The notes below the pieces were generated by a model. That model was given only the letters and a program-made list of their open reading frames with translations. It made no database searches and was not told the DNA's origin. From NCBI RefSeq assembly GCF_032118995.1, contig NC_092654.1, positions 13,834,284 to 13,898,283 on the forward strand: a stretch of 64,000 bases of DNA. The letters are read 5' to 3'. A program made the translations under genes and the position numbers. The DNA is from Asterias amurensis. Taxonomy: Eukaryota; Echinodermata; Asteroidea; Forcipulatida; Asteriidae. Positions 48,956 through 61,273 of the stretch are shown here, in pieces. Positions within the stretch are counted from its first letter, which is position 1. Each line of letters starts with the position of its first letter.

Positions 48956-50261
48956 TCACCGCCAATTACATCTTCCGTATCCGCAACGCATCCAGTGCCA
49001 AAGAATACCAGACGACAGATACGTTACCATGACAACCCCGCCAAATAATAAAAGAGGGCTGGCGTTTTGTCTGTGCGCAGACGACAGCATGTTGCAGTTG
49101 TTTTCGTGGCAACACCACACGCATATATAGTCCTCGTTACTGACGTCGCATTTGCCATTGTTGTAAGTTTTTTGCTCCTCTGAACAAAAAGTGTCGTCAA
49201 CGCAACTCCTGGTGACTGTTTTCGGTCTGTAGTGGCTGCCACCTGCCAAAATGAATATACAAATCAGCATCCGGTCAACACACATATTCAGTTGTAAATA
49301 ATTCATTTTATGATATTGAAATCGGCTTCCTTAGTAAAAAGCTTTAAGCTTTGGAATGTTCAAACAATTCTCATACAAAATAGACCCCTTGCAAAGGCCG
49401 CCATGGCTGAGCTCAAACAACGAAATTGTACAACTCTCAGCCAATGGTAGGTCTTCATTTGACCTCACTGGAGGTCGCTGTTTGAGTATGTGACGTCATG
49501 CAAGGGGTCTTTACTTGTACAGCACAGAGTTACCACGCTATACTTCTCTAGCAGAGAAGCAAAAATGACCGTATCTGGGTTAAAAAAAAAAAAAAAATTC
49601 AAAAACGTCCAACCTTTTTTTCCTTTTTTTCTTTTTTTTTTGCTGAGCTAATTTCCTGTCGCCTACCTCCCCTGACTGACCCCTTTCGTAAACGTCACGT
49701 ACTGTCTGCACGATCGCCATTTTGGGAGACATGTTTTTCGTAAAATATTGCACCACCGGTATAGGCCTACTAAATTCATATAGGCCTTGTCACACAGGGC
49801 AATTTTACAGGCAGTGTAGAGGCAAGCATATGTATTGCATGCTAAAGGACAACTTCGGTATAGTACAAAAGACGTTTTTCTATTAGCATCTTTCCGAGAT
49901 TGCCTGGAAGTGGTTATCTGTATTGCCATTGTGACACCCTTAAGCGCCCAATCCGAAGGCAATGTGTCCACTTATTTGGCTCATTTATCTCTGAAAAGAC
50001 TCTTCTTTTCCCTTACTTCCTGCCCCCGTATTCCTGTTCCATCCTACCCCCGTATTCCTCTTCCCTTAATCTCAAGAGAAATGCGAGCGATGTGTCGACC
50101 CTCCTGCATTTTAAGCGCCAATTTCCACATCTTACCTTCGTATTTGATTTGTGTGAAGCACGTGTGGTATCCAACGGTGCATTGATCTACATAACCGTTC
50201 TGTCTGCATTCGTCATCGTTTCTGGAAGTTGCTGGGCAGGAGAAGCACTCCATTGTTTCAG
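48956..50261 (-). CDS. Ly6/uPAR-domain (three-finger) GPI-anchored protein, last two exons
   Basis: The minus-strand exons are 50261-50136 (acceptor ttttttgcag, donor GAAG|gtaaga) and 49242-48956 (acceptor cattttggcag), joined through a split Gly codon, with a TGA stop at 48958-48956. The domain runs from ECFSCPATS to a final ENNCN. It has the Ly6 order C-x2-C, C, C, C, C, C, C, then C-x2-CC-x4-C-N, with 11 cysteines in the stretch. After it come about 14 polar residues and a hydrophobic tail (SPLLLFGGVVMVTYLSSGIL), consistent with a GPI-attachment signal, although a further 15 or so mostly polar/aromatic residues follow. The family is extracellular and membrane-anchored; individual roles vary widely. 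The first exon should encode a signal peptide ending one base into a codon (x|CT). I could not find it upstream, so the entry is partial. No paralogue is evident in the window. Confidence 0.8.
49382..49510. mobile_element. Short MITE with AGACCCCTTGCA ends
   Basis: Inverted ends agaccccttgca and tgcaaggggtct bound 129 bp in the Ly6-like intron. An inner tttgagc/gctcaaa pair also matches. TGACGTCA lies inside the right end. Confidence 0.7.
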
Positions 50262-52377
50262 CTGCAAAAAAAAACAGTCAAAATTAATTTTTTAAATGAA
50301 TGCATTTTGACCCCGATTATTGTGATAAGGGATAGATCGAACATTTTTCTATGCAGATACGGATGAGGTGGCAACTTCCTCATGTAAAAGAGTGAAAATG
50401 TCACTCTCCTGTTCGAGTGGTATCAGTTTCGCTCTTTAGAAAGTGAATGTCAATCTGTGTCCCTCTTTCTGAGTGAACTTGAAACTAACTTCACTCTAAT
50501 CAGATTAAAGTACCCGTCTTTTACTTTGAAAATAGTTGTCCGCCATAATGGCTCTTGACAGAGTGGTATGGGGACAAAACGAGTGGTGTTCACTCTTACA
50601 TTCTTGACAATGACACAACAAAGTTTACTTTTTATAGATCATTTTACCTGCAAGATATTTCGCTTTATCCCCCGTTTTGTGAGTAGGCCTATTCTGTTAT
50701 TCTATACGCATTTGATATTTTTTCTCTTTATCATTTCTGAACCACAAACTTAGGTCAGTTACAAGATATCCGCATGATAGAAATATTTAAAATATAGCAT
50801 TTGTATGTTTCGTCCCTCTACATGGTGCTATTTTTACCTTTCAATAGACGGTCTTGTAATTGGAAGTACATACGCAAGTAAAATTTATAATCCCACCACA
50901 ATAAACACACACAGTGAAACTCCTTGTTTTTAGGTTGTCATGACGTATCGTTATAAACCTGTACATTAATATACCAGTATAATACACGTTGATATCAATA
51001 TTTGATAAGTTTTCCCTTTTCCAGAGTTGAAGGAAAACTAATCATATTGCTTAACACGCCGAAAGCGACATGATTTAATCACAGATCGACCTTGTCACAA
51101 GCCTTCCTACACGATGCCACTAAATCACGTCGTGTATAGAATTGAGGAGGAGGAGGAGGAGTAGGATGGAGGGGGGAGTAGTTGTAAATGTAATTCATTT
51201 TACGTCTTGATTTTTATCGAGAGCGAGTCCGTCTCCACGCACACCTGCCAAGAGATTACGAGGGCCGGCCCATAGTGGAGTGGTCGAGTCGCATGTGGTA
51301 TAACCCCATCTTCCTCTAATTGATGTGTAGTAATGCTAGGCACGATCGCCACTAGGTAATCAAATGAAGGGAAGACCTGTCCGTAAAGGTTATAAGGACA
51401 CATGACACGGCGACCGATCGAAAGGTATAATATCACATGAGCTCCGACCAATCTAAAGATGCAGGGGAGTTTTGCATTCCCCAGAGGGAATCAGCTCCTC
51501 ATAAATTAACGGGGGTGAACAAAGATAATGGAGACCAGTGCCGCTAAAGCAGCGTTGCACCATAGGGATATTACATTATAGGCTAATTGAATTGTGAAAT
51601 AGGACTATCCGCAACATGCACGAACTTATGAGGGCGCCGTTTAAACAAGGATTTTCTACTCGATCTCTTATACAGTTAAAGGGTAACAGCATGCTTATAA
51701 TGTTTTAGAAACCAGTCGATCGCGAAGACAATTTGATTTCATATAGTTCCAGCTATGGATCTATGATTTGTCTTGGGATGCATTAAACATCGTACAGTTT
51801 AGTATCCCTTGCAGCCCGACGTCTGACGTCATGAAGATACCAACATTTTACCTTGGTTGGTATCGCGGGCTTAACATGCGTGCACACCAGCTCTCGGAAG
51901 TGCAGTAAAGGCTATTCTGTGCACTACGAAAATCGCATGCCCAACTTTACTAGGTCTATAACACCAAGGTGCCCAGTGGTTGAAAGCCTTAGAGGCTATG
52001 TAAAAAACGAGAGCTTAAAATAGCACACTAAATTTGTACATTTCTGGGCAAGTTTATGATCCGATGGGTCGTTTTGAACGAGAAGTTTTGTTGTCTTAGA
52101 CCGAAAGTGTGACGTTTGGCACTTTTCGCAACCGCGAGTCTAGCTACGGCTATCGCTTCGGCTCCAGTGATTTTGAAAACCTGCACTATAACCAATAAGC
52201 CGATGGCGAGAGCCGTGGTTTGGAAAAGGCCTTTTGCCAAATGACGCCAAATCTATTTTGTTCCATTGTATTATGATACGAGGCGACTACTCAGACGATT
52301 TACTCAATAGATTAAGACCCACAGGTCGCCAGACTGACACAAGTTTGGTATACCACATCATTCGTATCAGCAAATGC
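50262..52377. other. Upstream of the Ly6-like exons, no gene recognised
   Basis: No supported coding frame; the missing signal-peptide exon may lie here or further right. Contains a (gga)n microsatellite near 51147-51165 and a remnant of the GGCCGTGTCC family at about 52120-52235. Confidence 0.35.
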
Positions 52378-53199
52378 CTTAAAGGGAAGGTACATGTTTG
52401 GTAATTGTCAAAGACCAGAGTTCTTACTTGGTGTATCCAATCCTAAGCATAAAATAACAAGCCTGTGTAAATTTGGGCTCAATTGGTCATCGAAGTTGCG
52501 AGAAAATGATGACAGAAAAAACACCCTTGTGTATTTGGTTTGAGGTAACACCATGTGTGTATCTACTTGCCAGGTAGAGTTTGTTCTTAGTGAACTGTCT
52601 TGCTTTATTCTACTGTCGCGGAGTAGATAATCGGAGGTTCAGGAGACTTCTCAGTTCTGAAAAGAACTGTCCTGCTTTTTAACTTTTACCAGGGCGGATG
52701 GTATAGAAATTAGACTGGACTACTACTTTAGCTTATAGGATCGTAATTAACTGTACTGCCGCGGAGTCAGTTCTGAATTGGTCTCAACGTTTCGACTAGC
52801 TTGCTCTAGTCATCGTCAGGAGACTCTACTCCGTGGCAGTAGAATAAAGCAAGACAGTTCCCTACGAACAAACTCTACCTGGCAAGTAGATACACACATG
52901 GTGTTACCGCAAACCAAATATACATTGATACCTCACCATGCAATGCCTCAAATCCTATATAAAAACACCATTGTTGGACGAATTTGTGTGCTTTCAGATA
53001 AGAATAAAAGACTTCGAGCTAGAAGTCTTTTGTTATTTTAGTAAGAAATTACCTCTTTCTTAAAAAAAACGTTACTTCAGAGGGAGTCGTTTCCCACAAT
53101 GTTTTATACTATCAACAGCTCTCCCATGCTTGTTACCAAGTCAGTTTTTAAGTTAGTATTTGTTTTGAGTAATTACCAAACGTGTACCTTCCCTTTTAA
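52378..53199. mobile_element. TTAA-family snap-back MITE, copy 10, split by a nested insertion
   Basis: The left part 52378-52531 (ttaaagggaaggtacatgtt) and right part 52961-53199 (ending gtgtaccttcccttttaa) together make one element. They are interrupted by 429 bp of unrelated repeat. The sequence at the junction, aaaaacaccc/attg, occurs on both sides, consistent with a target duplication of about 13 bp. Confidence 0.85.
52532..52960 (-). mobile_element. Penelope-type end element with hammerhead-like ribozyme core
   Basis: The ends are inverted repeats: ggtaacaccatgtgtgtatc, then tacttgccaggtagag, on the left, and ctctacctggcaagtagata, then cacacatggtgttacc, on the right. On the minus strand 52819-52789 reads CTGACGA, a 6-bp helix (GACTAG/CTAGTC) capped by AGCAAG, and GAAAC, the invariant parts of a hammerhead ribozyme. 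It is enclosed by two pairings, GTCTC/GAGAC and a longer TACTGCC-CGGAGT helix (52828-52841 with 52754-52767). Hammerhead motifs are a known feature of Penelope-like retroelement ends. I could not assign helix III or a legal cleavage triplet, so activity is doubtful. Truncated relatives are at 27120, 27760, 35596, 54716 and 60060. Confidence 0.65.
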
Positions 53200-54245
53200 C
53201 ATATAAACCCACGATTTTGAGAAAAGAGACGGTTATTTTTTGTTCGATATTTGTCATTTAGAGGAAAACATGTTGTACGTATAGTGATGGACGCAAGGTA
53301 ACTAATATACTCGAACTCCATGATGATAAGACTTCAACAACCTTTTTGTACAAAATTAATATACACTTCAAAATCACTAAACTAAAAAACCAGTACGTTA
53401 TGCAAATGTCGTACACAAACGACGTTTGTTTTGTCTGATAACTGTACAGGGTACGAAAATATAACAAACCTTCTTAGTTTATTAGATAAATTACGCAAAT
53501 TAATTTGTTGCAAACAACTGGTTATTCTGTTTCAGTGCCAGGGTTCAACACCTATTTGCTTACAAAAACGGCCATATTATGCATAATACACTCCATGTTA
53601 CATAGGCTCATGTTGTCATCACCAGTGTGATGAACTCTATTCGCTATGCACAATGTCCTGCGCTCGTCATTACTTAAACATCTCCGCAAGAAACAGCCTT
53701 ATTAAACACGGTCTCCAATAATAAAATTGCCGGAGTTTTGCCTCGTTTAAGCAGACTTAAAAACGGAAGTGAGGGGAGCGTGGAAGGAGAGCCGTGGGGC
53801 GAACCCAGCGCGATAACTCGTTTACATACCCCCCGTTAATTAGAGAGAGGAGTCCCCTCGGCCGTTCGCGCTACGGATCAGCGTGGGGGGACTTTTACTT
53901 CACGCATGGACTGTAATTGATTGGTGTATCGTGTGTATAAATGTATATACATGTATATTTGGCAGCTACGGTGAACCTGTAATGCTAGATCTCATACCCA
54001 CGCTAAGTTGTAGCCCCAAAAAGTTTTCCCGAGGGGTGGTGGTCAAAGTATTATGCTGAGTTTTTTCCTATGCCGCGCCTAGCGGACCTGGTTAACCGAC
54101 ATACCTAGCAGCTTGAGCCATGTTTCCGTCGATGCCGCTGATTTTTCAAGAGTCTGGTTGTTTGAAATTTGAATTTTTTTAATTAACAGCTCCCGCCTTT
54201 TTCCATCGTTGCATTCGGCATAGCCGAAGTCCTAGTTTAGGTCAG

Positions 54246-54470
54246 TCAAGTATATGAGTGGAGTACCATCTCTTCGGCTACCCATCCGCTAATAAACCAC
54301 AGTTTGCCGCTGGTCCAAATCATGCCATCCTCATCAAGTTGTACAGATTGGATATTGTTGTTGTCTTCGAATGCAACATTCCTATGTGCGTTGACCATGA
54401 CGTCACACGCATGCGTATCTGCTGCATACAAGCCCAAAGTTACCACTTCTTCTGGCAGTAAAGCTGGCAT
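54246..54470 (-). other. ATG-started open frame, 74 codons, unassigned
   Basis: A minus-strand frame from a real ATG to TGA. The protein has balanced composition and a segment DEDGMIWTSGKLWFISGW that faintly recalls beta-propeller blades (Yellow/MRJP or gluconolactonase type). No splice partner was found and the resemblance is too weak for a name. Chance or a decayed exon remain likely. Confidence 0.2.
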
Positions 54471-54715
54471 ACGTTCGTGTGAAATGTATACCGAAGGTCG
54501 TCATTCTTCTTTCAAATGCATTTCTTATAACATAAACTTTTCATTTAGAGACGACCTTTAGTCAATGAAGAACGGAAAAGCCAAAGTCCCAAGTGCAACC
54601 AATCTGAAGTACGGTGGACACTATTGGGCTTGAGGGTACCAAGTCAAATTTACCCTTTAGGCCAAATAACATGTCTTCAAAATGGGATTTGAAGCACTGT
54701 TGACTAAAATAAAAA

Positions 54716-54790
54716 TTTGGTGTTGCGGTACGGTAACGCCGTGAGTGTATATCTACTTGCTGGGTAGATAGTGTTCTTTGAGAACTTGTC
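54716..54790. mobile_element. Penelope-type end fragment
   Basis: gttgcggtacggtaacgcc, then gtgtatatctacttgctggg and tagatagtgttctttgagaa, match the outer end of the element at 52532 with decay. Confidence 0.5.
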
Positions 54791-55099
54791 TTGCGTGGCT
54801 CACAGTGAAATTACTTCACACGTGCAGACGACCGATGACAGAGTCACTGGATTGCTCTTTTTTGCTAAACTGTGTTTGTCGGTTAATTAAATCAAGAAAG
54901 AAAATGTCTGCGTCAATGTCTGTTTTGTACGTCATTTTCACAAGCCTCCCGTGCTTTGAGGGACACTTTCAACTAATAAAGTCACACCACCCACGTGTTT
55001 TTTCGTTTTACCGCCTGGACTCTTTACCCGATCCCGACGAGAGTGGTTTCATTGTAAATGAGATCCGGTCAAGAAATCCACTTTGTTGTCTTAAAAAAC

Positions 55100-57729
55100 A
55101 ACCTTCATTTTGTTTATTATAGAATTCCCAAACTTTCGGAAGCAAATCTTTAGCCCATTAGACTGTAGGGGGAATAGTCACGGAAATGCTGTTTTCAATA
55201 AATATTTCTTCGCGGAAGTCCACTAAATATCATACCCGGAACCCAAACAACCTCGTGAGGATCCTGACGTGTGCATTTTATACCTTACGGCACTTATTTG
55301 CATCTCCATCTTGCAATATTGTCCACCATTCATTATTGATGCTTTATCACGTTCGAGAGAGTTCATCTGTAAAAGCTAAAGTGAAAAAGCTGTATACATT
55401 CTATAGGATATCACTAGTTATTGAACATCGAGTTCAAAGTTCTAGCCTAGCAGAGCCGAAAATGGGTGTCTTATTGAGAGAAGCAATGGTTTAAAAACCC
55501 AGCAGGTTTTAACATGTAGTGTGCTTTGGATAATGATTCTTAAAACCCCAACTGTTTTGTTGTCGTTAAATTTTGGCTTCCCTTCAGCCTCGGTTCAGAT
55601 TTCAATGCTCTGAACGCGGAAGAACAAAATGGCGCCACCATGATGCTGCTTGAAAGGTGACCTGGAGTTTTAGTGTCAGCTTCCAAACACATTTTGTGCT
55701 AATAGATTCAGCTGTATCGTACGTCATCATATTACTTTTCTATCACACTGACTTCGCAAGAACTCTGATGATTAATTCCTAATTAACTGAATGCTACCAC
55801 CATGTGTGTTTTCCTACACGCCAGCTTCAGCCTCTCTTTCCTAAGGGCGACTTAAGTTCCCGAAACCAGAGTGTCCGCAGTTCCCATAAGGTGCAAGCCT
55901 ATACCGTATTGGTTTACCGAGTTGTCTGAAAGTGTCATCCTCAAGAAATATGTTCCACCATTTTGGTCGTGTTCACTGTACCCAACAACATTAATGGATG
56001 CTAACATTCATCGAGCAAAAAGGAACCAGACTATTTGCCATTCCATCCTCGGTTTTGTTACATTGATTTGTACGGGAGAAAATCAAGATGGCCGCACCAT
56101 GAAAACGGTCTAAACGCGTGCTGCCGCGCAATCAAAATCATAATATTACCATTCGCTCATATGCCTTAGTTAATGTTTCATACAACTTATTTAGCAAATG
56201 TTAGATTTCGCAGCAATACCCCCATACCTCTACAAGACGTATATGGACACCTACATTTCAATGAATTTTGTTCTCAGGCTAGCTGTGAAGTTTCCCCTGA
56301 GAAACCAACTATGGATTGTTGAGTAACGACCCTTTAAGATGGTGTGACGAATTCAGTCATGACAGGAGGTACTTCTTGGCTCACTGGCGTTTCTTCATTC
56401 AAGAACAGCATCCGTCCATGATTAATTTGACATTTCGCTCTGACATATTTCTTTTCTTTTGGCGTCTAGACTTTATTTATATACAAATATATTGATGGAG
56501 TCAGCGTGGGTTCTTCAATACTCAACAACTATTCATCTGATGACACGACGTTTGTAGGACAAGTCAATTCGTAACGTAGAAAAATAAACTTGGCCCCAGT
56601 CCTTTGATTAAAGACAATGTAACCTGTGGCATCACATGTTCACAGACGGAGACCCAGGACTTCCTGCCGGCACGATATGTGCACAGCGCAATGGCAGAAA
56701 ACATCAACTCTGATGGTTTGAAGATTGCACTGTCTGATTTCTATCAACTAATATTGTGTGAAGGCTTCCTGCAATTGCTTCTTCTCACACGTAGGCATAA
56801 ACACTTGCTTTACTGAGATGTAACACATAGAGACATCCCAACAGCTTATAGTTCCATGTGATGCATCTCTTTGGATTTCATTGTATGGTGCATGTTTCCC
56901 TCCAATCCAACAATCTAGACTGTTTTAAGAGGAACATCAATTCTTACACCTTCAGCTCCCTGCTGAGTAATTTCCATCTTGCATTTTCCTCTCGTAGCCC
57001 CTTACACAGGGAGTGGCTTTTAGCCTTGTCTGGGGAGGAGTTTTTTTTTCAGCCGTTATTTTGTATAACACTTGACCTAAATAAGTGTTGAAATTATGAA
57101 ACAAAGTGTACAACTTCGGCCGTTTTTAAAAAGTAAAATTACGCGAGGAAATAGTTAAATTTGGAGCTGAAAACACCACAAATAATCGAAGTAACAGAAC
57201 GCGATAAATTTCATTCTAGACCTATAAGCCTACAGCAAATTGTCAAATTATTATACTGTTCTCACGTTACGAAACTTACATACCCTCCAATAACCGAGCA
57301 ATTTCCATCGGACATCTCATTTATCCTTGGATGACATTGATTTGAGTAATGTTGTGTGTTTAAACGCTAAGTACCTCCGACAAATTGATTTGATTTTAGA
57401 GAGAGAGAGAGAGGGGGGCTGTGACTAACACTTCACATCTCCAGGTGTGGCCAATAATTTGACGAAACGTGACTCAGGACGACATAAAGAATGGAAAGAT
57501 GCCACTTATACGGTGACATGGCTACAAGGCTACAATTTATTTTTACATACCGCGCACATAGAGTCTTGTCATTTGATTGGGGGCACACGCGTCACGTGTC
57601 GTTCATTAACTTGCCTTTGATTTACTTTCGTAACCATTCAAGATGTCATCCTGAACATGCGACCGACCAAGAGTGCGCCCCACTATTAAATCAAGTCCCA
57701 TTAGTATACAGAAGTGCAAAATGCTAAAT
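55100..57729. other. Intergenic, no gene recognised
   Basis: No coherent coding frame. A pair of related short segments (ggaaccagac followed by gaaaatcaagatggccgcac) occurs here at about 56018-56098 and in USP37 intron 5 at 26214-26305, showing a dispersed repeat. A (ga)n run occurs at about 57400-57414. Confidence 0.35.
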
Positions 57730-57945
57730 ATTAAAGAATACACGTGTCAAACATTTGACTCCACAAAATGGTGTGTCGTGTTCGTTCTCGACGTAAAAGG
57801 AAAAACGTGCATGCAGTCTCGAGGCATAATTTGTGGATCATCGTATTATACTTTTACAAACATCTTTCTAACCATATGCTTTTTACAACGCTTTTCTAAT
57901 TCATAGACCTACTCGCCCGATCCAAGGCAACGTGTAACTTTAAAC
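57730..57945. mobile_element. GGAACACGTTGCCTTGG-family MITE, copy 2 (partial)
   Basis: The right half is recognisable: ttgactccacaaaatgg, gtaaaaggaaaaacgtgc, tttgtggatcatcgtatta, ccgatccaaggcaacgtgta, ending actttaa. The left end is lost. Confidence 0.65.
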
Positions 57946-59109
57946 TGCCATGTAGTCAGCACACTGTTGTAAGAAAAATGAATGCGTCCTCAGATGTTCC
58001 CTTAGCATTTGGCTCCAAGTTTCCTGCAAAATATGTCTCGTGTGGCATGGCCTTATAAAAGTCTTTTCACATGCGCCCCTCGGGTCTATTAGCCTAATTT
58101 GCTTCTTTCAAAACCAGTGTTGTGTAAAAGATCTTGTCGAACCTCAACCAAAATGGTATACTTCTTACGGTTGCTTGCTGTAAATAACAAAAAAATATTA
58201 ATTGATAGATTTTCCCCGTCAATTTCAGCAAAAGTTAATTTAGATTTATTAACACACATTCGAATTCAACCAGATTTCCCAAATTCAATCAAACTATAGC
58301 GTTCCTTTGTAGCTACTAATGCATTCAATTTCGTTTGCGTGCGCGCATGATTTTGGTTTTTCTCGTCGTTTGGGTTCGTTTCGGGCATTCTATTTCACTT
58401 TAAAGGCATTCATGACAACACTTTTTCACAATTCTTTAGTTGAAGTTATATATTCCTCGGTTTTTGCCTTGAATTAATTTAAACGATCTTTATCTGACCG
58501 GTGAATGCTATTGAAATTTAATTGTTAATTTTGGCTGTCGTATATTATTCTGATAAAACGGGACATTCAGTTTCAATCGAATCTTCTTTCTGGAACGAAC
58601 TTCGTCAACATATCTCTAATATTTCTGATGTGCACACTTTCACATTAATTTTCAAAACGCATCATTTCAAGATGCATCCTTTAGTTCAGTATTGCTGTTA
58701 TCTTGTTAATCTTTGTTTCCTCTGCATGCGCCTTGAAAGACCCTTTAAATTTGATTGGAGGGTTACAGTTGCCTTTTATTGATTCATTTATTTAGTTATT
58801 TTAAAATGTTCAGACATAATAATTAAGTACACAGTATACATTTACAAATTTCCGGTCAAGACAAAAGTGAAAAAGAAAAAAACTGGCAACCAACGTGTCA
58901 GACCCAGTAAAATCTCCATTAGTATTCATGAGACTGGAGGTATAGGCGTTTGTACCTAAATACACACAAACTTAATAAACAATTAATCAAACTTTCCAAA
59001 CACAATAATTGGATAGCATCACACATGCCTAAAGGCAATCAATGTTCCATCATTACATTACACATTAATATCTCCATATAAAATTAATTACACGCCAGAT
59101 GTAATAGAC

Positions 59110-59289
59110 TCACAGGATGGTTGGTGCCTCTTCAGATCTCATCCATTTTGCTTCAAGCTTTTCAGACCATGCGTCATTTTCCCCTAAATTCAATTTCTGG
59201 TAATCGTAGATGGTGGATGTACTCACGCCGTGCGCTTTTCCCCCGCCATAATTCAAATCAAACTGACTAATTTCCCCAAGTTCGGCAGT
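59110..59289 (-). other. Open minus-strand segment resembling a 3'-terminal coding exon
   Basis: An open frame of 59 codons ending in TGA at 59110, with no internal ATG start that fits. It reads like ordinary protein, with phrases such as GVSTSTIYDYQKLNLGEND and WSEKLEAKWMRSEEAP. Possible acceptors (attag|TCAG or tcag|TTTG) lie near its upstream edge. I do not recognise the family and found no partner exon, so this could be chance. Confidence 0.25.
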
Positions 59290-59431
59290 TCATAAATGAG
59301 TTAAGACTAAAGAAATCCAACACTAAACATTCGCTCATTAGGTAGAGTACAGTAATTGCTTATTCCATTAGGACACATTGTATAATTCACCCGTATTGCA
59401 GACGACGTCAGAGAGATTCTCCAGTAAATGC

Positions 59432-59469
59432 TTTCGCGCCACTTCGTTGGCGCCACAAGATTTCGCGCC
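59432..59469. promoter_or_regulatory. Cluster of E2F-type sites
   Basis: TTTCGCGCC occurs at 59432-59440 and again at 59461-59469, with TTGGCGCCA between (59448-59456). Three GCGCC-type sites within 38 bp in otherwise A/T-rich DNA suggest a cell-cycle promoter or enhancer. The target gene is unknown; the open segment just downstream on the minus strand is one option. Confidence 0.35.
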
Positions 59470-60059
59470 AACACGAAACACCTACCGGATTCTTCAATAG
59501 CGTGCGAGAAAGATTGCAGTTCTGTATTTATGTGAACTTATTGATTAAATCAAAGTTATGAATCATTGTGAATAAACAGCTGATTTGCTAATCAACATTT
59601 GGACCTTGACATATGAACTCGCGGTGCACCACATTAAACCATTTATAAACTATGCGACCCCGTGATTTTGAATGCCCCCCCTTCCCCTGACAGGCAACTG
59701 CTTTCTCTGTAAAGAGTACAAAGGGTTAAAATAAAAAGGTAAACCTGATCTTTTGGGCAAATCTTTGTAGCCGTCCAAAAGGGAATGTTCACATTTTGCA
59801 CCGATCGTAGATTCTGCATAAAACTGAATTGTAACATAACAATCGGATGATTTTGAGTTTACGTTTATACCAAATTTATTCATACACCAAAAGTTGATAC
59901 AAATCGTACAATACTACAAGTACGTCTATGTTCTTCATAACTGTTTTACATGTTATATGCTTTCTCTAAACGTGGTTTCGTGAATGAGTAACATTATGTT
60001 TTCACTTTAGTGAAAGCGAATCCTTCAAATTTGTGCAGTTCATTGTGATCTCATAGGAT

Positions 60060-60180
60060 TTAAGGCATTGCATGGTGAGGTATCAATGCATATTTAGTTT
60101 GCGGTAACACCATGTGTGTATCTCCTTGCCAGGTATACAGTTTGTTCTTTAGAGAACTAACTAACTTTATTCTACTACCG
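60060..60180. mobile_element. Penelope-type end fragment
   Basis: aaggcattgcatggtgaggt, atcaatgcatatttagtttg, cggtaacaccatgtgtgtat, and ttgccaggtatacagtttgt match, in order, the outer arm of the element at 52532. Truncated after tttattctacta. Confidence 0.65.
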
Positions 60181-60899
60181 ATCTCATAACAACGTTGTAA
60201 TATAAATTAATGTTGTCATGCGAGCCACTTTATAGAGCAGTTGCGAGTTAAGGCTGTCGAAGCATTTGGCAGATATCGAGCCTTGCAAATTTGAGTGCAG
60301 ACCTCAGTGAAAATGCAATTCCATTTTGTTAGACCATTAACTGTCACATATCCCTACCTATGGCGAGATAGTCTTACACCACCCGCAACTTCTGTCGTAT
60401 CTCGTTTCCCGCCTTTATTCAATAATGTTACGAAAAAACCTACCGATATGCGACGGCGTGTTCTTTATGACACGAGCATGACCGAGCTGTGCATCAGAAT
60501 TGAGATCGATAGCGTACGACGAACGCAACACGTTTAGGCATGAAGGACTTGCCTCCGATCCTCGTGCCCGTGCCAGAGGGCAATTTATTCTCACCCCTGG
60601 GGACTACGCGATTGATTGCAAGCTCTACTGGGGGCTCGAGGAATACACACGAACCGGGAGGCAAATAGAAAAACAGTTGGGGATTTGGACAGAGGTATAG
60701 GATTTCTTTTTCACAATGATGCATGGCCGGTCGTCGAGGACATTTCGATTTTACCCAGTTCAGGATTCTGGAATGTGCATGAACACTACGGCTGTTTGTG
60801 TAGGCGTAGACAAAAGGGTCTGGTGATTAATGATAGCGAACAAAATTTCAGATCTATTTTGTTTCTTGTTTTAAAATGAGGTTTAGCTGCACGATAGGC

Positions 60900-61273
60900 G
60901 AGCAAACACGAAACACGTGAACGTGAACGACAACAAATGGTGTTATTTCTAGGTGACGTCTACTTTGGGCTTACTTTTGGCTCACGTGTCACATCTGCAC
61001 GTACGTCCCTGACGTGAAAACTTGGAACTTTCTAAATACGTGAGATCTAACAACACAATTTTGTGACGTTTACGTTCACATATTTGCTCGCGTAAACGTG
61101 CAGTAAACCTCTCTAATGAGAAATGTGACCACGTGGGTAGTTAAAGCAGATCGTAGGTAGCAATGGCCGCAACCGGCAGCTCAGTTTTCTACAAACGCAT
61201 AGAACAAAAGATTGAGAAAACATTAACAACCGTATCACAACTAGACCCCAAGCTAGTAATGGGGCAATGGTAG
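60900..61273 (+). other. E-box cluster followed by a short ATG frame (possible promoter and first exon)
   Basis: CACGTG occurs at 60914-60919, 60983-60988, 61130-61135 and 61318-61323. An ATG in good context (agcaATGG) at 61163 opens a 36-codon frame (begins MAATGSSVFYKRIEQKIEKT) that ends at 61273. Possible donors are cta|gtaatg and atg|gtagtt. The product is not recognised and no second exon was found. A promoter for USF/MYC/MiT-type factors is an inference from the motifs. Confidence 0.25.

Noticed and set aside
52028..52240. Minus-strand frame beginning with a hydrophobic stretch, considered as the missing Ly6 signal-peptide exon
   Set aside because: The frame starts at TTG, not ATG, an in-frame stop lies just upstream, and the segment overlaps a remnant of the GGCCGTGTCC repeat family.
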